Below are positions 23,281 to 33,794 of a stretch of DNA of 64,000 nucleotides, one piece after another. The first letter of the stretch is position 1; the number at the start of each line of letters is the position of its first letter. Source of the DNA: Bacillus sp. (in: firmicutes) (lineage in GTDB: Bacteria; Bacillota; Bacilli; Bacillales; Bacillaceae_J); NCBI GenBank assembly GCA_012842745.1, contig DUSF01000037.1, positions 124,001 through 188,000 of the forward strand, in the 5' to 3' direction. The notes below the pieces were generated by a model. It saw only the letters and a list, made by a program, of their open reading frames with translations, ran no database searches and had not been told where the DNA came from. The translations under genes were made by a program, and so were the position numbers.

Positions 23281-25287
23281 TTATTTCTCAAGCAGCGCTT
23301 TTACTTTTGCGACAACATTTGCAACTGTAAAACCGTATTCTTCGATAATTTTTTCACCAGGTGCGGATGCTCCAAACTGATCAATCGCGATGATTTCGCC
23401 TTCATCACCTGTATAGCGGTGCCATCCTTGCGAACACGCCATTTCAATTGCTAGGCGCTTTTTCACATTTTTAGGCAATACAGATTCTTTGTATTCAGGT
23501 GATTGTTCTTCAAAACGATCCCATGCTGGCATGCTAATGACTGAAACGTCAATTCCTTCATTTTGTAGAGCTTTTTGTGCTTCTACTGCCAATTGCACTT
23601 CTGAGCCTGTTGCTAAAAGAAGCGCATCAGCTGTTTCTTTTGTAGATTTACTAATAATATATGCTCCTTTTTTCACACCTTCATAAGCATTTTCAACCGT
23701 TCCAGGAATCGTTGGCAAGCCTTGACGTGAAAGAATTAAAGCCGTTGGTTTATTCGTACTTTCAAGAGCAACCCGCCATGCTGCTACCGTTTCGTTGCCA
23801 TCTGCAGGGCGAATTGTTGATAAATTAGGCATGGCCCGTAATGATGCTAATTGTTCAATTGGCTCATGTGTTGGGCCGTCTTCACCAACAGCAATACTGT
23901 CATGAGTAAAGACGTATGTTACAGGTAAGCCCATCAATGCTGCCAAACGAATTGCCGGGCGCAAGTAATCAGAGAACACAAAGAATGTTCCTCCGAAAAC
24001 TTTCACACCACCATGTAGTGCCATCCCATTTAAAGCAGCACCCATCGCAAATTCACGCACACCGAACCAAATATTACGGCCGCTATAATCTGATGCCGAG
24101 AAATCGCCTTCGTCTTTCATTGTTGTTTTGTTTGAACTTGCTAAATCAGCAGAGCCGCCGAAAAATTGCGGAACTGCTTTAGCAATGGCATTAATTGTTA
24201 GCCCTGATGAATCACGACTTGCCGCTTTCGTTCCCACTTCATATTTTGGAAGGTCCTTGTCCCAACCTTCTGGAAGCTTGCCGGAAATCGCTTGTTCTAG
24301 TTGTTGACCTAATTCTGGATATTTTTCTTTATAGTCAGTAAATAATTGGTTCCATGATTGTTCCAACTGCCCGCCTGCTTCTTTTACCTCTTTATTAAAA
24401 TGAGCATAGACTTCCTGCGGCACATGGAAATCTTCTGCAAATGTCCAGGCATATGATTCCTTCGTTAGTATAATTTCGTCTTTCCCTAGTGGCGCACCAT
24501 GGGAAGAAGATTTACCCCCTTTATTAGGAGAACCATAGCCAATCGTTGTTTTTACTTCAATTAAAGTAGGACGGCCTACGTCTTTTCTCGCTTCTTCAAG
24601 TGCTTTCTCAATTTCTTGTAAGTTATTGCCATCTTCCACACGCAACACTTGCCATCCATAGGCTTCATAGCGCTTCATAACATTTTCAGAAAACGAACGA
24701 TTTAACTCGCCATCTAAAGAAATATCATTTGAATCATATAAAATAACGAGACGGCCAAGCTTTAGGTGACCTGCAAGGGAAGCAGATTCACCAGAAACAC
24801 CTTCCATTAAGTCACCATCACCGCAAATGCTATATGTAAAATGATTAATGATTTCAAAGTTTTCTTGATTATATTTTGCTGCTAAATGTCTTTCCGCCAT
24901 TGCCATTCCGACAGCTGTCGCCACACCTTGTCCAAGCGGGCCTGTTGTTGCCTCTACTCCAGGCGTATGTCCATATTCAGGATGCCCAGGTGTTTTTGAG
25001 CCCCATTGGCGGAAATTTTTCAAATCATCCATTGATACGTCATAACCAGTTAAATGTAATAGACTGTAAAGTAGCATCGAGCCATGCCCAGCTGATAACA
25101 CAAAACGGTCACGGTTAAACCAAGTAGGATTAGCTGGATTATGTTTCATAAATTTAGTCCAAAGCGCATAAGCCATCGGAGCAGCTCCCATTGGCATGCC
25201 GGGATGTCCAGAATTCGCTTTCTCAATTGCATCAATTGATAATGTACGAATCGAACCGATTGCTAATTGTTCGATAGATATTGACAT
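23281..25287 (-). CDS. tkt: transketolase
   Basis: A 668-residue thiamine-diphosphate enzyme of the pentose phosphate pathway transferring two-carbon ketol units. Hallmarks: [33 protein letters not shown], the ThDP motif [29 protein letters not shown], and the transketolase signature around [18 protein letters not shown]. It ends with a terminator at 23237-23270. ATG 25287 follows AAGGA at suitable spacing. Position next to ynzC and sirA is as in B. subtilis. Confidence 0.97.
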   Translation of the reverse strand: MSISIEQLAIGSIRTLSIDAIEKANSGHPGMPMGAAPMAYALWTKFMKHNPANPTWFNRDRFVLSAGHGSMLLYSLLHLTGYDVSMDDLKNFRQWGSKTPGHPEYGHTPGVEATTGPLGQGVATAVGMAMAERHLAAKYNQENFEIINHFTYSICGDGDLMEGVSGESASLAGHLKLGRLVILYDSNDISLDGELNRSFSENVMKRYEAYGWQVLRVEDGNNLQEIEKALEEARKDVGRPTLIEVKTTIGYGSPNKGGKSSSHGAPLGKDEIILTKESYAWTFAEDFHVPQEVYAHFNKEVKEAGGQLEQSWNQLFTDYKEKYPELGQQLEQAISGKLPEGWDKDLPKYEVGTKAASRDSSGLTINAIAKAVPQFFGGSADLASSNKTTMKDEGDFSASDYSGRNIWFGVREFAMGAALNGMALHGGVKVFGGTFFVFSDYLRPAIRLAALMGLPVTYVFTHDSIAVGEDGPTHEPIEQLASLRAMPNLSTIRPADGNETVAAWRVALESTNKPTALILSRQGLPTIPGTVENAYEGVKKGAYIISKSTKETADALLLATGSEVQLAVEAQKALQNEGIDVSVISMPAWDRFEEQSPEYKESVLPKNVKKRLAIEMACSQGWHRYTGDEGEIIAIDQFGASAPGEKIIEEYGFTVANVVAKVKALLEK

Positions 25288-25416
25288 TTATTTCATCCTT
25301 CCTTATTTTTATGCTCGGTTTTCATCATAAACCGAAAAAACCATTAGTTCAACAAAATTCCCAACACTATTATACCTTTATTATTCGTTAAGAGGATACA
25401 TATAATCTGAATTTAA

Positions 25417-25659
25417 TTAATGAAGCAGATGATTACTTCTCTGCTGTTGACTCTTACGCAGTTTCTCAGGTGTAACATCATTTCCTTTCTGATCCATAAC
25501 CTTTACATTATGCAATGTATCTTCAAATGACTTACGAAAATTTTTAATATACTCTTCTCTTAATTTTTGCTGCTCTTTCACTTCTTCTTTTGTAAGTCCC
25601 ATCGTTTTAGATTTTTTAGATAATTCGTTAATACGATTCAGTTTTTCTTTTGAAATCAA
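25417..25659 (-). CDS. ynzC: YnzC family protein (DUF896)
   Basis: An 80-residue coiled, charged protein (INELSKKSKTMGLTKEEVKE...) of the YnzC/YozC family. AAGGAGCAATCAAA precedes TTG 25659. In B. subtilis ynzC is the last gene of the LexA-controlled yneA-yneB-ynzC unit; here yneA and yneB are absent and ynzC alone faces lexA, so SOS induction is likely kept for it or lost. Family function is unclear; YnzC forms a helical hairpin that in structure studies associates as trimers. Confidence 0.9.
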   Translation of the reverse strand: MISKEKLNRINELSKKSKTMGLTKEEVKEQQKLREEYIKNFRKSFEDTLHNVKVMDQKGNDVTPEKLRKSQQQRSNHLLH

Positions 25660-25768
25660 TTTGATTGCTCCTTTTTTGCAAAGATTAATAGGCCCTTCTT
25701 ATTTTTTACAATAATGTGTCAGTAAATGTCCAGAAATTAAGTTTTTTTCAAACTAAAACAATATTCTT

Positions 25769-25808
25769 CGAACTTATGTTTGCAATACGCTACCATGTTT
25801 GTTATAAT
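25769..25808. promoter_or_regulatory. LexA box and sigma-A promoter of lexA
   Basis: CGAACTTATGTTTG at 25769-25782 fits the Bacillus SOS box CGAAC-N4-GTTYG. The -35 TTGCAA (25780-25785) overlaps it, followed by a 17-base spacer and a perfect TATAAT at 25803-25808. LexA bound here would block lexA transcription and may act on the divergent ynzC. Confidence 0.85.
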
Positions 25809-25844
25809 TCTAGTAATATAATCGGTTAATAGAGGTGTATGAAT

Positions 25845-26468
25845 ATGACAAAGATTTCGAAAAGACAACAAGATATTCTTGATTTTATAAAACAACAAGT
25901 CAGCAATAAGGGGTATCCACCCTCTGTTAGGGAAATCGGCGAAGCGGTTGGTCTAGCCTCAAGTTCCACTGTTCACGGACATTTGTCAAGACTTGAAAAA
26001 AAAGGCTATATTCGTAGAGACCCGACAAAGCCGCGGGCAATTGAGATTTTGACAAACGAAGAAACAATTATAATTCCAAAAGGGGAAACAATTAATGTCC
26101 CTATCATTGGCAAGGTAACGGCTGGGCTACCAATCACTGCAATTGAAAATATTGAAGATTATCTGCCATTGCCAGATCGATTAGTGCCACCAGATGGCGA
26201 GGTCTTTATCCTTGTAATTGAAGGGGAAAGTATGATTGAGGCCGGGATTTATAATGGTGATTTAATTATTGTCCGAAAGCAGAGCACCGCTACAAACGGT
26301 GATATTGTCGTGGCGATGACTGAAGATAATGAAGCAACTGTGAAACGATTTTTCAAGGAAAAAGACTATGTTCGCCTGCAGCCAGAAAACTCCAGTATGG
26401 ACCCAATTATTGTCCGCACTGTTACAATCTTAGGAAAGGTTATCGGACTATATCGTTCAATTGAATAA
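25845..26468 (+). CDS. lexA: LexA repressor (SOS regulator)
   Basis: A 207-residue repressor. Winged HTH at residues 1-65 ([20 protein letters not shown]), autocleavage site Ala93-Gly94 in KVTAGLP, catalytic Ser129 in EGESMIEAG and Lys167 in [14 protein letters not shown] lies too close to ATG 25839, so ATG 25845 with 8-base spacing is used. RecA-stimulated self-cleavage switches on the SOS response. The usual divergent target yneA (division inhibitor) is missing. Confidence 0.96.
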   Translation: MTKISKRQQDILDFIKQQVSNKGYPPSVREIGEAVGLASSSTVHGHLSRLEKKGYIRRDPTKPRAIEILTNEETIIIPKGETINVPIIGKVTAGLPITAIENIEDYLPLPDRLVPPDGEVFILVIEGESMIEAGIYNGDLIIVRKQSTATNGDIVVAMTEDNEATVKRFFKEKDYVRLQPENSSMDPIIVRTVTILGKVIGLYRSIE

Positions 26469-26474
26469 TATAGA

Positions 26475-26506
26475 AAAGCCCTCGACCGTAATGGTGTCGA
26501 GGGTTT
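26475..26506. terminator. bidirectional terminator between lexA and glnA
   Basis: CCCTCGAC (26479-26486) pairs with GTCGAGGG (26496-26503), with AAAA on the left and TTT on the right. It serves the convergent lexA and glnA genes. Confidence 0.8.
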
Positions 26507-26521
26507 GAAAATCCAAAATAA

Positions 26522-27856
26522 TTAGTAATGAGACATATATTGTTCTCTCTCCCAGGCAGTTACGGTTGTACGGAACATATCCCATTCAATCTCTTTCGCT
26601 TCAATGAAATGTTCTGCAATATGTTCACCTAAAGCATCCATTATAACCGCATCTTCTTTTAACCTTTCCAACGCCATTCCAAGATTAGATGGCAAATCAA
26701 TAATGCCATTCTCTAAGCGCTCAGCTTTGTCCATCACATAGATGTTGCGATCAACAGATTTAGGCGCAACTAATTTATTTTCAATCCCATCAAGACCTGC
26801 TGCCAAGATTACAGTCATCGCTAAGTATGGATTAGCAGATGGGTCCGCACTTCGAACTTCAATTCTTGTGCTCATGCCTCTTGCCGACGGGATGCGAATT
26901 AATGGACTTCTATTTTTCGCTGACCAGGCAACATAACAGGGAGCCTCATAACCAGGAACAAGACGTTTATATGAATTCACTGTTGGGTTGCAAATGGCTG
27001 TAAAAGCTTCAGCATGCTTCATCGTACCTGCGATGAATTGATAAGCCGTCTCACTTAATTTTAATGGGCCTTTTTCGTCAAAAAAGGCATTTTCTTTTCC
27101 TCTGAAAAGTGATACATTACAATGCATACCTGAGCCAGCAATACCAAAAATTGGTTTTGGCATAAATGTTGCATGTAAACCATGCTTACGGGCAATCGTT
27201 TTTACCACTAGCTTAAATGTTTGGATATCATCACATGCTTTAACTGCATCAGCATATTTAAAATCTATTTCATGTTGACCAGGGCCACATTCATGATGGG
27301 AGGCTTCAACATCAAAGCCCATTTCCTCGAGCTCTAACACAATATCACGGCGGCAATTTTCACCAAGATCAGTTGGGGCTAAGTCAAAATAGCCACCTTT
27401 ATCATTTAACTCTAATGTAGGCTCTCCTTTTTCATCTAACTTAAATAAATAGAATTCAGGCTCAGGTCCAATGTTAAATGACGAAAAGCCCATTTCTTCC
27501 ATTCTTCTTAATTGACGCTTTAAATTTCCGCGCGGGTCACCTGCAAATGGAGTACCATCTGTATTGTAAATATCACAGATTAGACGGGCAACTTTACCTT
27601 TTTCTGCAGTCCAAGGGAAAACCATCCATGTGTCATAGTCAGGATATAAATACATATCAGATTCTTCAATGCGGACAAACCCTTCAATGGAAGACCCATC
27701 GAACATCATTTGGTTATTAAGTGCCTTATCAATCTGACTAACTGGGATTTCAACATTTTTTATGATTCCTAGCATATCCGTAAATTGCAGACGAATAAAT
27801 CGAACATTTTGATTTTCTGCCATTTGTTTAATATCTTCTTTTGTATACCTTGCCAC
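26522..27856 (-). CDS. glnA: glutamine synthetase type I
   Basis: A 444-residue GSI-alpha enzyme joining ammonium and glutamate with ATP to make glutamine. Signatures: [22 protein letters not shown], the ATP-binding [14 protein letters not shown] region, [17 protein letters not shown], and [17 protein letters not shown]. No adenylylation Tyr site is expected in this group; feedback-inhibited GlnA instead acts as a chaperone for GlnR in Bacillus. It is the second gene of the glnRA operon, 18 bases after glnR, ending at the shared terminator. Confidence 0.97.
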   Translation of the reverse strand: MARYTKEDIKQMAENQNVRFIRLQFTDMLGIIKNVEIPVSQIDKALNNQMMFDGSSIEGFVRIEESDMYLYPDYDTWMVFPWTAEKGKVARLICDIYNTDGTPFAGDPRGNLKRQLRRMEEMGFSSFNIGPEPEFYLFKLDEKGEPTLELNDKGGYFDLAPTDLGENCRRDIVLELEEMGFDVEASHHECGPGQHEIDFKYADAVKACDDIQTFKLVVKTIARKHGLHATFMPKPIFGIAGSGMHCNVSLFRGKENAFFDEKGPLKLSETAYQFIAGTMKHAEAFTAICNPTVNSYKRLVPGYEAPCYVAWSAKNRSPLIRIPSARGMSTRIEVRSADPSANPYLAMTVILAAGLDGIENKLVAPKSVDRNIYVMDKAERLENGIIDLPSNLGMALERLKEDAVIMDALGEHIAEHFIEAKEIEWDMFRTTVTAWEREQYMSHY

Positions 27857-27874
27857 TACAAGTTCCTCCCAATA

Positions 27875-28270
27875 TTAATGAAAAAAATTAAAATTCCCTA
27901 TTCCCTGCTGCTTTCTGAATCGGCCAGCTTGAATTAATTCTTTACGGAGCAACCGCCTTAATTCAGCATTTGATAATTCCTGCTGCACTCTCATGACTTG
28001 TTCTGTTTTCTTAGCAGACTCATCATCTGATTTTACGGCAAAAATCTTTTTAACTCCGGCTAAATTAACCCCTTGTTCGATTAATGATTTAATCTCTAAA
28101 AGCCGATCAACATCATTAAAAGAAAACATCCGCCTGTTACCTTCTGTTCTCGCTGGATGTATCAATTCATGTTCTTCGTAATAGCGGATTTGTCGTGCGG
28201 ACAATTCAGTAAGTTGCATAACGATTCCAATCGGAAATAAGGCAAGAGTTCGACGAACGCTATCACCCAT
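27875..28270 (-). CDS. glnR: GlnR, MerR-family repressor of nitrogen genes
   Basis: A 131-residue MerR-type regulator. HTH at about residues 10-45 ([20 protein letters not shown]), dimer helix, and the conserved C-terminal NFNFFH end that in B. subtilis restrains DNA binding until glutamine-bound GlnA relieves it. GGGGG precedes ATG 28270; a start at 28291 is less likely. It represses its own operon through the two operators at 28340-28379. Confidence 0.95.
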   Translation of the reverse strand: MGDSVRRTLALFPIGIVMQLTELSARQIRYYEEHELIHPARTEGNRRMFSFNDVDRLLEIKSLIEQGVNLAGVKKIFAVKSDDESAKKTEQVMRVQQELSNAELRRLLRKELIQAGRFRKQQGIGNFNFFH

Positions 28271-28328
28271 TACTGTGCCCCCTTTTGGCAAAATTGCTAT
28301 TTTTCTTATGTATGTAACATGATTTTTT

Positions 28329-28379
28329 ATATTACATCATGTTAGGTTTCATGTCAATTTGATGTTAGATTATCTAACA
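28329..28379 (-). promoter_or_regulatory. glnRA promoter with two GlnR operators
   Basis: On the minus strand TTGACA (28357-28352), 17 bases, TAATAT (28334-28329) is a near-perfect sigma-A promoter. TGTTAGATTATCTAACA (28363-28379) fits TGTNA-N7-TNACA; a second, one-mismatch copy (28340-28356) overlaps the -35. The centres are 23 bases apart, two DNA turns, as in the B. subtilis glnRA control region. Confidence 0.88.
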
Positions 28380-28406
28380 TCGTTTTTTTAAAAAGAACAT
28401 GTCACT

Positions 28407-29672
28407 TTACTTTATTAAATTTTTTTCTAATAATTGATTGAGCGCGGTGATAAGCGCAATTTTTACGTGTTCATATGTAAGTCCACCTTGAACATATGCT
28501 TCAAAAGGCGGTCTCATTGGTCCATCTGCTGTTAGTTCAATACTTGCGCCTTGGATAAATGTTCCTGCTGCCATAATAACATCATCTTCATAGCCTGGCA
28601 TATAACTAGGCTCAGGTCTTACATGGGCATTAACAGGTGAAGCAAATTGGATTGCTTGACAAAAAGCGATCATCATCTCACGATTATGAAATTGCACAGA
28701 TTGAATAAGGTCCGTTCGTTTTTGATTCCACTTCGGATACGTATGCAAGCCGAATTCCTCTAACAGTGCTGACGTAAAAATCGCGCCCTTTAATGCTTGT
28801 CCGACTATATGTGGCGCGAGAAAAAATCCTTGATACATTTCCAATAGGCTATATAATGAAGCACCAGCTTCTCGACCAATCCCAGGAGCTGTTAAGCGAT
28901 AAGCACATTGCTCAACAAGCGTCTCCTTGCCGACAATGTATCCACCCGTTTTGGCAAGGCCGCCACCTGGGTTTTTTATTAATGAACCGGCAACTAAATC
29001 TGCTCCTACATGGGAAGGCTCTAGCTCTTCAACAAACTCCCCATAACAATTGTCTACAAAAACAAGCACATCCGGTTTACATTCTTTAACGAATTGAATC
29101 ATTTCTTTTATTTGTTCGATTGTGAAGGATGGTCTTGTTGCATAGCCTTTAGAGCGTTGGATGCCAATTAATTTTGTGTTCGCCTTGATTGCTTTAGCAA
29201 CATTTGGAAAGTCAACACCTCCATCCGTAGTTAACGGAACGGTTTCATAGGAAATATTAAACTCTTTAAGTGAGCCGTTTTGGCCACCGCGAATCCCAAC
29301 AATTTCCTCCAACGTGTCATACGGTCTTCCAGTAATATAAAGCAATTCATCGCCCGGCCTTAAAACACCAAAAAGGGACAGCGTGATAGCATGCGTCCCT
29401 GAAATAATTTGCGGGCGCACTAAGCCCGCTTCTGCACCGAACACCTCTGCATATATTTTTTCAAGTGTATCTCTACCGCTATCGTCATACCCATATCCAG
29501 TAGATGGGTTAAAATGAAAGTCAGCAACCTGTTGATTTCTAAAAGCCTCTAATACACGATACTGATTTTTTTCGACAATATAATCAGTTTCATTGTGAAT
29601 TGGTTTAATTTTCTCCTCAATTTTCGCAACGATTTCTTTAATTTTAGATCCATGTTTGAAATTTTTGTACAT
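28407..29672 (-). CDS. ynbB: PLP-dependent methionine gamma-lyase/aluminium-resistance family protein (YnbB)
   Basis: A 421-residue PLP enzyme of the family named for aluminium resistance and related to Cys/Met metabolism lyases. Features: GYGYDDSGRDTLEKIYAEVF, an Asp in VFVDNCYGEFVE that would hold the pyridine ring, and the PLP Lys in SLIKNPGGGLAKTGGY. Order glnR-ynbB-hflX is as in B. subtilis. Reaction in vivo is not established. Confidence 0.85.
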   Translation of the reverse strand: MYKNFKHGSKIKEIVAKIEEKIKPIHNETDYIVEKNQYRVLEAFRNQQVADFHFNPSTGYGYDDSGRDTLEKIYAEVFGAEAGLVRPQIISGTHAITLSLFGVLRPGDELLYITGRPYDTLEEIVGIRGGQNGSLKEFNISYETVPLTTDGGVDFPNVAKAIKANTKLIGIQRSKGYATRPSFTIEQIKEMIQFVKECKPDVLVFVDNCYGEFVEELEPSHVGADLVAGSLIKNPGGGLAKTGGYIVGKETLVEQCAYRLTAPGIGREAGASLYSLLEMYQGFFLAPHIVGQALKGAIFTSALLEEFGLHTYPKWNQKRTDLIQSVQFHNREMMIAFCQAIQFASPVNAHVRPEPSYMPGYEDDVIMAAGTFIQGASIELTADGPMRPPFEAYVQGGLTYEHVKIALITALNQLLEKNLIK

Positions 29673-29685
29673 CGTAAAGCTCCTT

Positions 29686-30972
29686 TTAATGAATATGAAA
29701 TTCCTTTGTCTGTTGGTATAATGCTAAGTTCGGATTCATATACCCTTTACATTCGTAAAGCTCTTTTTGTTCATTAAATTGCTGTTCCAATAAAACCGTT
29801 TCTGATTTTAGTTGCGCAAGTAAGCGCCCATCTGAGCTTGGAATAAGTAAATGGTAATATTCCATTTGATTGATAATCTTTGTTTCAATATTTTTCTGTA
29901 GTGTCTGTATGTCTATATCGTCATAAGCACTAATGAAAACCATATCATTTGTTGATGGGACAAAATGGGTTGAAGCTAAATCTTTTTTATTATAAACCGT
30001 TAAGATTGGAATATCTTTAATTTCAAGGTCCTCAAGTATTCTATATACTGTTTTTTCATGATTAAAATAATCAGGATTGGAACAATCAACAACATGTAAA
30101 ATTAAATCCGCTTCCTTGACTTCCTCAAGCGTTGATCGGAAAGCAGCAATTAATGCCGTTGGTAGATCCTCAATAAAACCAACCGTATCAGTCAGCAATG
30201 TTGTCAATCCACAAGGTAAAAGAAACTTCCTTGTCATCGGATCAAGGGTTGCGAATAATAAATTCTCCTCAAAAGACCCTGCTTCTGTTAGTCTGTTAAA
30301 AATTGTTGATTTTCCTGCATTCGTATAGCCTACGAGCGAGAGTTGGAACGATTGATTTTTCTTTCTTCTTTCTCGGTAACGATTTCTGTGTTCTACAATC
30401 GTCCGGAGCTGTCCTTTTATTTCATCAATCCGGCGGCGAATATGGCGGCGATCGGCTTCAAGCTTCGTTTCACCAGGGCCTCTTGTACCAATACCACCAC
30501 CAAGGCGTGACAAAGCTAATCCCTGTCCAGCTAGGCGAGGTAGTAAATACTCATATTGGGCAAGCTCTACTTGTAATTTACCTTCCTTCGACCGTGCCCT
30601 TGATGCGAAAATATCAAGAATAAGCTGTGTACGGTCAATCACCCTAGCCTCGAATTTTTCGGATAGATTGCGCATTTGTGATGGTGAGAGCTCATCATTG
30701 AAAATAATGATATCGATTTCCAATTCCTGTTCGAGCAGAACAATTTCTTCGATTTTCCCTTTCCCGATATATGTTGCCGAGTGCACTTTATTTCTTTTTT
30801 GCGAAAGGCTCATCAGAGCGAGGCCTTGAGCCGTTTTCGTAAGCGAGGCTAACTCATCCATTGAATATAAAAACCGTTCATCGTCCATATTCGGCAACTG
30901 ACAACCTACCAATAGTGCTCGTTCTTTTTGTGTTTGATTTTCTATCAACGTCTTCCCTGCCTTTTTATTCAA
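29686..30972 (-). CDS. hflX: GTPase HflX (YnbA)
   Basis: A 428-residue ribosome-associated GTPase that splits or rescues stalled 70S ribosomes, notably in heat stress. N-terminal domain with AGLALMS and ATYIGKGK, the glycine-rich [15 protein letters not shown] linker, then the G domain: GYTNAGKST (G1), [10 protein letters not shown] (G3), and NKKD (G4). Start TTG 30972 has only AGAAG upstream, so a start nearer residue 9 (TTG) is possible. It lies 13 bases before ynbB. Confidence 0.93.
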   Translation of the reverse strand: MNKKAGKTLIENQTQKERALLVGCQLPNMDDERFLYSMDELASLTKTAQGLALMSLSQKRNKVHSATYIGKGKIEEIVLLEQELEIDIIIFNDELSPSQMRNLSEKFEARVIDRTQLILDIFASRARSKEGKLQVELAQYEYLLPRLAGQGLALSRLGGGIGTRGPGETKLEADRRHIRRRIDEIKGQLRTIVEHRNRYRERRKKNQSFQLSLVGYTNAGKSTIFNRLTEAGSFEENLLFATLDPMTRKFLLPCGLTTLLTDTVGFIEDLPTALIAAFRSTLEEVKEADLILHVVDCSNPDYFNHEKTVYRILEDLEIKDIPILTVYNKKDLASTHFVPSTNDMVFISAYDDIDIQTLQKNIETKIINQMEYYHLLIPSSDGRLLAQLKSETVLLEQQFNEQKELYECKGYMNPNLALYQQTKEFHIH

Positions 30973-31081
30973 TTCTTCTTTTGAAGCAAGGGGCGATTTT
31001 CTTGCTTCCTTCTCTTGCTCATATTATGGCATAAATGGGTACCCTTTTGCTATTGTATTCCAACACAACTTGTCATAAATA

Positions 31082-31114
31082 CAAAAGGAAGCTAGAGAAC
31101 CACCCCTGCTTCCT
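31082..31114 (-). terminator. terminator of spoVK
   Basis: Reading leftward AGGAAGC (31114-31108) pairs with GCTTCCT (31092-31086) and is followed by TTTTG. The stem begins inside the spoVK stop codon. Confidence 0.7.
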
Positions 31115-32060
31115 AATCACTAAAAACTAAATCCTCACTCAAAATCGTTTCCAAATCTTTTTTATTATATAAATCATTCATTAGAAGCCGCATCGCCTGT
31201 TTACGAACCGCCTTTTCAATCACATTCCGAACATATCTTCCATTACTAAACACATGCGGTGATTTATTATATTTAATCGACTGAATCTTCTCTCTAAGCT
31301 TCCATTCCGCTTCTTTTGAAAAAACATATTGCCGTTCCTTCACCATTTTTTGGGCAATTTCCATTAATTCATCAACCGTATAATCAGGAAATTCAATGAC
31401 AAGCGGAAAACGGGAGCGCAAGCCTGGATTTAAAGAAAGGAATTGCTCCATTTCCTTGGCATACCCAGCTAAAATTAAAATAAAGTCATTCTGTTTATCT
31501 TCCATATTTTTCACAAGCGTATCAATGGCCTCTTTGCCAAAATCTTTTTCCCCACCGCGCGCCAATGAATAGGCTTCATCAATAAATAAAATACCGCCAA
31601 CCGCTTTTTTTATTAAATCTCTTGTTTTTTGGGCAGTATGGCCAATATATTCCCCAACCAAATCCGCTCTTTCCGCCTCAATTAAATGCCCTTTTGATAA
31701 GGCGTTCATTTCTTTAAGTAATTTTCCAATAAGTCTTGCAACTGTTGTTTTTCCTGTACCAGGATTGCCTTTAAATAACATATGGAGCACTTGCCCACCT
31801 GGCAGGAGACCATGCTCTTCTCTAATTTTATTAATATAAATCCATGCATAAATTTCTTTAATAACTTTTTTCATTTCCTCCATCCCAACAAGAGCGCTCA
31901 TTTCTTCTTCAATTCTTTTCAGCGGCACGTGCTTAGAATGGATTATTTCTTGTTGTTTCTCAAGTGACTTTGAAACATTTGTAATTTTAAATGTCTTTTT
32001 CTCATTGTTTAACACAATGTTGATTTGACCGTTCTTATTCAATGTTACCGGCTGCTCCAT
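31113..32060 (-). CDS. spoVK: stage V sporulation protein K (AAA+ ATPase)
   Basis: A 315-residue CbxX/CfqX-type AAA+ ATPase needed for late spore maturation in B. subtilis. Walker A GNPGTGKTT and Walker B GILFIDEAYSLA, then sensor and SRSRFPLVIEFPDY-like region. AGAGGTGACTTTAA precedes ATG 32060. Order spoVK-hflX-ynbB-glnR is syntenic. Likely transcribed late in the mother cell; a sigma-E/K promoter was not firmly located. Confidence 0.93.
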   Translation of the reverse strand: MEQPVTLNKNGQINIVLNNEKKTFKITNVSKSLEKQQEIIHSKHVPLKRIEEEMSALVGMEEMKKVIKEIYAWIYINKIREEHGLLPGGQVLHMLFKGNPGTGKTTVARLIGKLLKEMNALSKGHLIEAERADLVGEYIGHTAQKTRDLIKKAVGGILFIDEAYSLARGGEKDFGKEAIDTLVKNMEDKQNDFILILAGYAKEMEQFLSLNPGLRSRFPLVIEFPDYTVDELMEIAQKMVKERQYVFSKEAEWKLREKIQSIKYNKSPHVFSNGRYVRNVIEKAVRKQAMRLLMNDLYNKKDLETILSEDLVFSD

Positions 32061-32140
32061 TTAAAGTCACCTCTCATTCATGAATAGTATACGTAAGAGG
32101 TGGAAAAATTGTGACAAATGCCTATAAAAAAGTGATGAAA

Positions 32141-32437
32141 TTATACAATCGGTTTGTCCATTTCATTCTTTTTCTTAATTACGTTTTCCATAATTCCCTT
32201 CATTGTTTCTGTACCAAATGCTCCTGGATTTATCGCATTTTTTTCAAACCAATAACTAATCCTAAATGAGGTTCCATCGTCAAGATAAATTCGTAAAGGC
32301 GAACCATTACTATGTCTAATTTTTTCATAAATATTATCAAAGCCCACATACTCTAATGAAAGAAATTCTTTTGCAAACTCTTCGGTTTGTTTATCATCAA
32401 AATCTAAAAGGTGACGACCATCGTATGAGCTTTCCAA
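32141..32437 (-). CDS. 98-residue hypothetical protein at a rearranged junction
   Basis: Acidic protein (DFDDKQTEEFAKEFLSLEY...) without membrane segment or Cys. The only start is TTG 32437; no ribosome binding site is at a proper distance, and the reading frame is open to a TAA a few codons upstream. Just 7 bases right begins the remnant of a GGDEF gene in the opposite direction. The N terminus may therefore be truncated or the gene displaced. No family recognised. Confidence 0.4.
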   Translation of the reverse strand: MESSYDGRHLLDFDDKQTEEFAKEFLSLEYVGFDNIYEKIRHSNGSPLRIYLDDGTSFRISYWFEKNAINPGAFGTETMKGIMENVIKKKNEMDKPIV

Positions 32438-32444
32438 AGATATT

Positions 32445-33012
32445 TTGGTTACTTTCCCTTCTATTGTTTACTATTCGATTGAGTTACAGGAACTATGCAT
32501 AACATTTAATGATATGGCGGAGATGATACAGTTTCATATGCAACCGGTGCAAGAAAGTGAAGAACGCTACCGTGCATTAATAGAATCCTCTCCCAACGCC
32601 ATTATCCCTCATCATGCTAAATATTGATTATTTTAAACCATACAATGACACCTACGGGCATCAAGGTGGGGATGGCTGCTTGAAGCAAGTAGCAAATATA
32701 GCCCAAAAGACGCTAGGTCGCCCTTCCGACTTACTTTGCCGTTATGGCGGGGAGGAATTTTGCGTAATTTTACCAGAAACAGATGAGGTTGGAGCTGCTA
32801 CAGTTGGTGAAAAAATACGAAAAGCGATCGAGGATATGCAAATCCCTCATGCTGGATCAAAGATAAGCCGGTGGGTTACAGTCAGCATAGGAACAGCAAC
32901 AATTGTCCCTACTTTATATACGAGTCCTGAAAATTTAATTGCCTTTGCTGATAAAGCTGTTTATGAGGCCAAAAAAGCTGGGCGAAATTGCGTTCGGACA
33001 TATGAAAGATAA
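32445..33012 (+). pseudogene. remnant of a HAMP-PAS-GGDEF diguanylate cyclase
   Basis: Two pieces in different frames. 32445-32627 encodes a HAMP end (ELQELCITFNDMAEMI) and PAS start (EERYRALIESSPNA). 32614-33012 encodes the later GGDEF domain (NIDYFKPYNDTYGHQGGDG, RYGGEEFCVILPETD, ending YEAKKAGRN). The membrane sensor, most of PAS and the first part of GGDEF (the LTGLPNRR segment) are missing, so this is a deletion derivative. The active motif GGEEF remains, but a working cyclase is unlikely. Confidence 0.85.
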
Positions 33013-33025
33013 TGGTTAATTGATG

Positions 33026-33078
33026 TGGGGGCTGTCCGATCAGGTAATTTTATCGTCGATTGGATGGCCCTTTCATTT
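33026..33078. terminator. imperfect terminator after the GGDEF remnant
   Basis: GGGCTGTCCGATC (from 33029) can pair imperfectly with GATTGGATGGCCC (33058-33070), followed by TTTCATTTT. It sits between the remnant and the convergent racemase gene. Confidence 0.4.
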
Positions 33079-33092
33079 TATATAAACATGGT

Positions 33093-33782
33093 TCAGTCTA
33101 ATGCCTTATGTACCGCCCCAATAGCATGGATGACTGTAGTATCAAATAATGGAACTTCTGAATCCTCTTGTTTAACCAATAATCCGATTTCCGTACAACC
33201 CAAGATTATTCCTTCAGCCCCATCAGCAACTAAATTCTTAATTACTTTTTTGTAATATTCCCTTGATGATTGCTGAATATTGCCTAAACATAGTTCTTCA
33301 TATATAACCTTATTAACCATCTCTCGTTCAGAGGATTTGGGTACCAAAACCTTTATACCATTTAACTCTATTCTCGATTTATAAAAATCTTGCTCCATCG
33401 TATACTTTGTACCTAATAATCCGATTGTACTAATGTTTGATTTCTTAATTTGATTTGCAGTTGCATCAGCAATATGTAAAATAGGTATGGTTATTTTTTC
33501 TTCAATATATTCAATGACTTTATGCATCGTATTTGTACAAATTATAATGAAGTCAGCCCCCGCTTTTTCTAATGAAAAAGCAGTATCACCTAATAGTTTA
33601 CCAGCTTCTTCCCACTCACCTTTTGCTTGAAACCGCTCAATTTCTTCAAAATCAACGCTATATAATAAACATTTTGCCGAATGTAAACCACCCAACCTAT
33701 TTTTTACTTCTTCATTAATAATCCGATAATATTCAAGCGAAGATTCCCAACTCATTCCACCAATTAGTCCAATTGTTTTCAT
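33093..33782 (-). CDS. aspartate/glutamate racemase family protein
   Basis: A 229-residue PLP-independent racemase. The two catalytic cysteines are Cys82 in ICTNTMHKV and Cys196 in LGCTEIGLL; the N terminus has IGLIGGMSWESSLEYY, typical of aspartate racemases (YgeA/RacD type). It follows the methyltransferase by 12 bases, both under the T-box leader. D-Asp may be used in the cell wall or broad amino-acid racemisation; substrate unproven. Confidence 0.9.
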   Translation of the reverse strand: MKTIGLIGGMSWESSLEYYRIINEEVKNRLGGLHSAKCLLYSVDFEEIERFQAKGEWEEAGKLLGDTAFSLEKAGADFIIICTNTMHKVIEYIEEKITIPILHIADATANQIKKSNISTIGLLGTKYTMEQDFYKSRIELNGIKVLVPKSSEREMVNKVIYEELCLGNIQQSSREYYKKVIKNLVADGAEGIILGCTEIGLLVKQEDSEVPLFDTTVIHAIGAVHKALD

Positions 33783-33794
33783 AAAAGATTCCCC

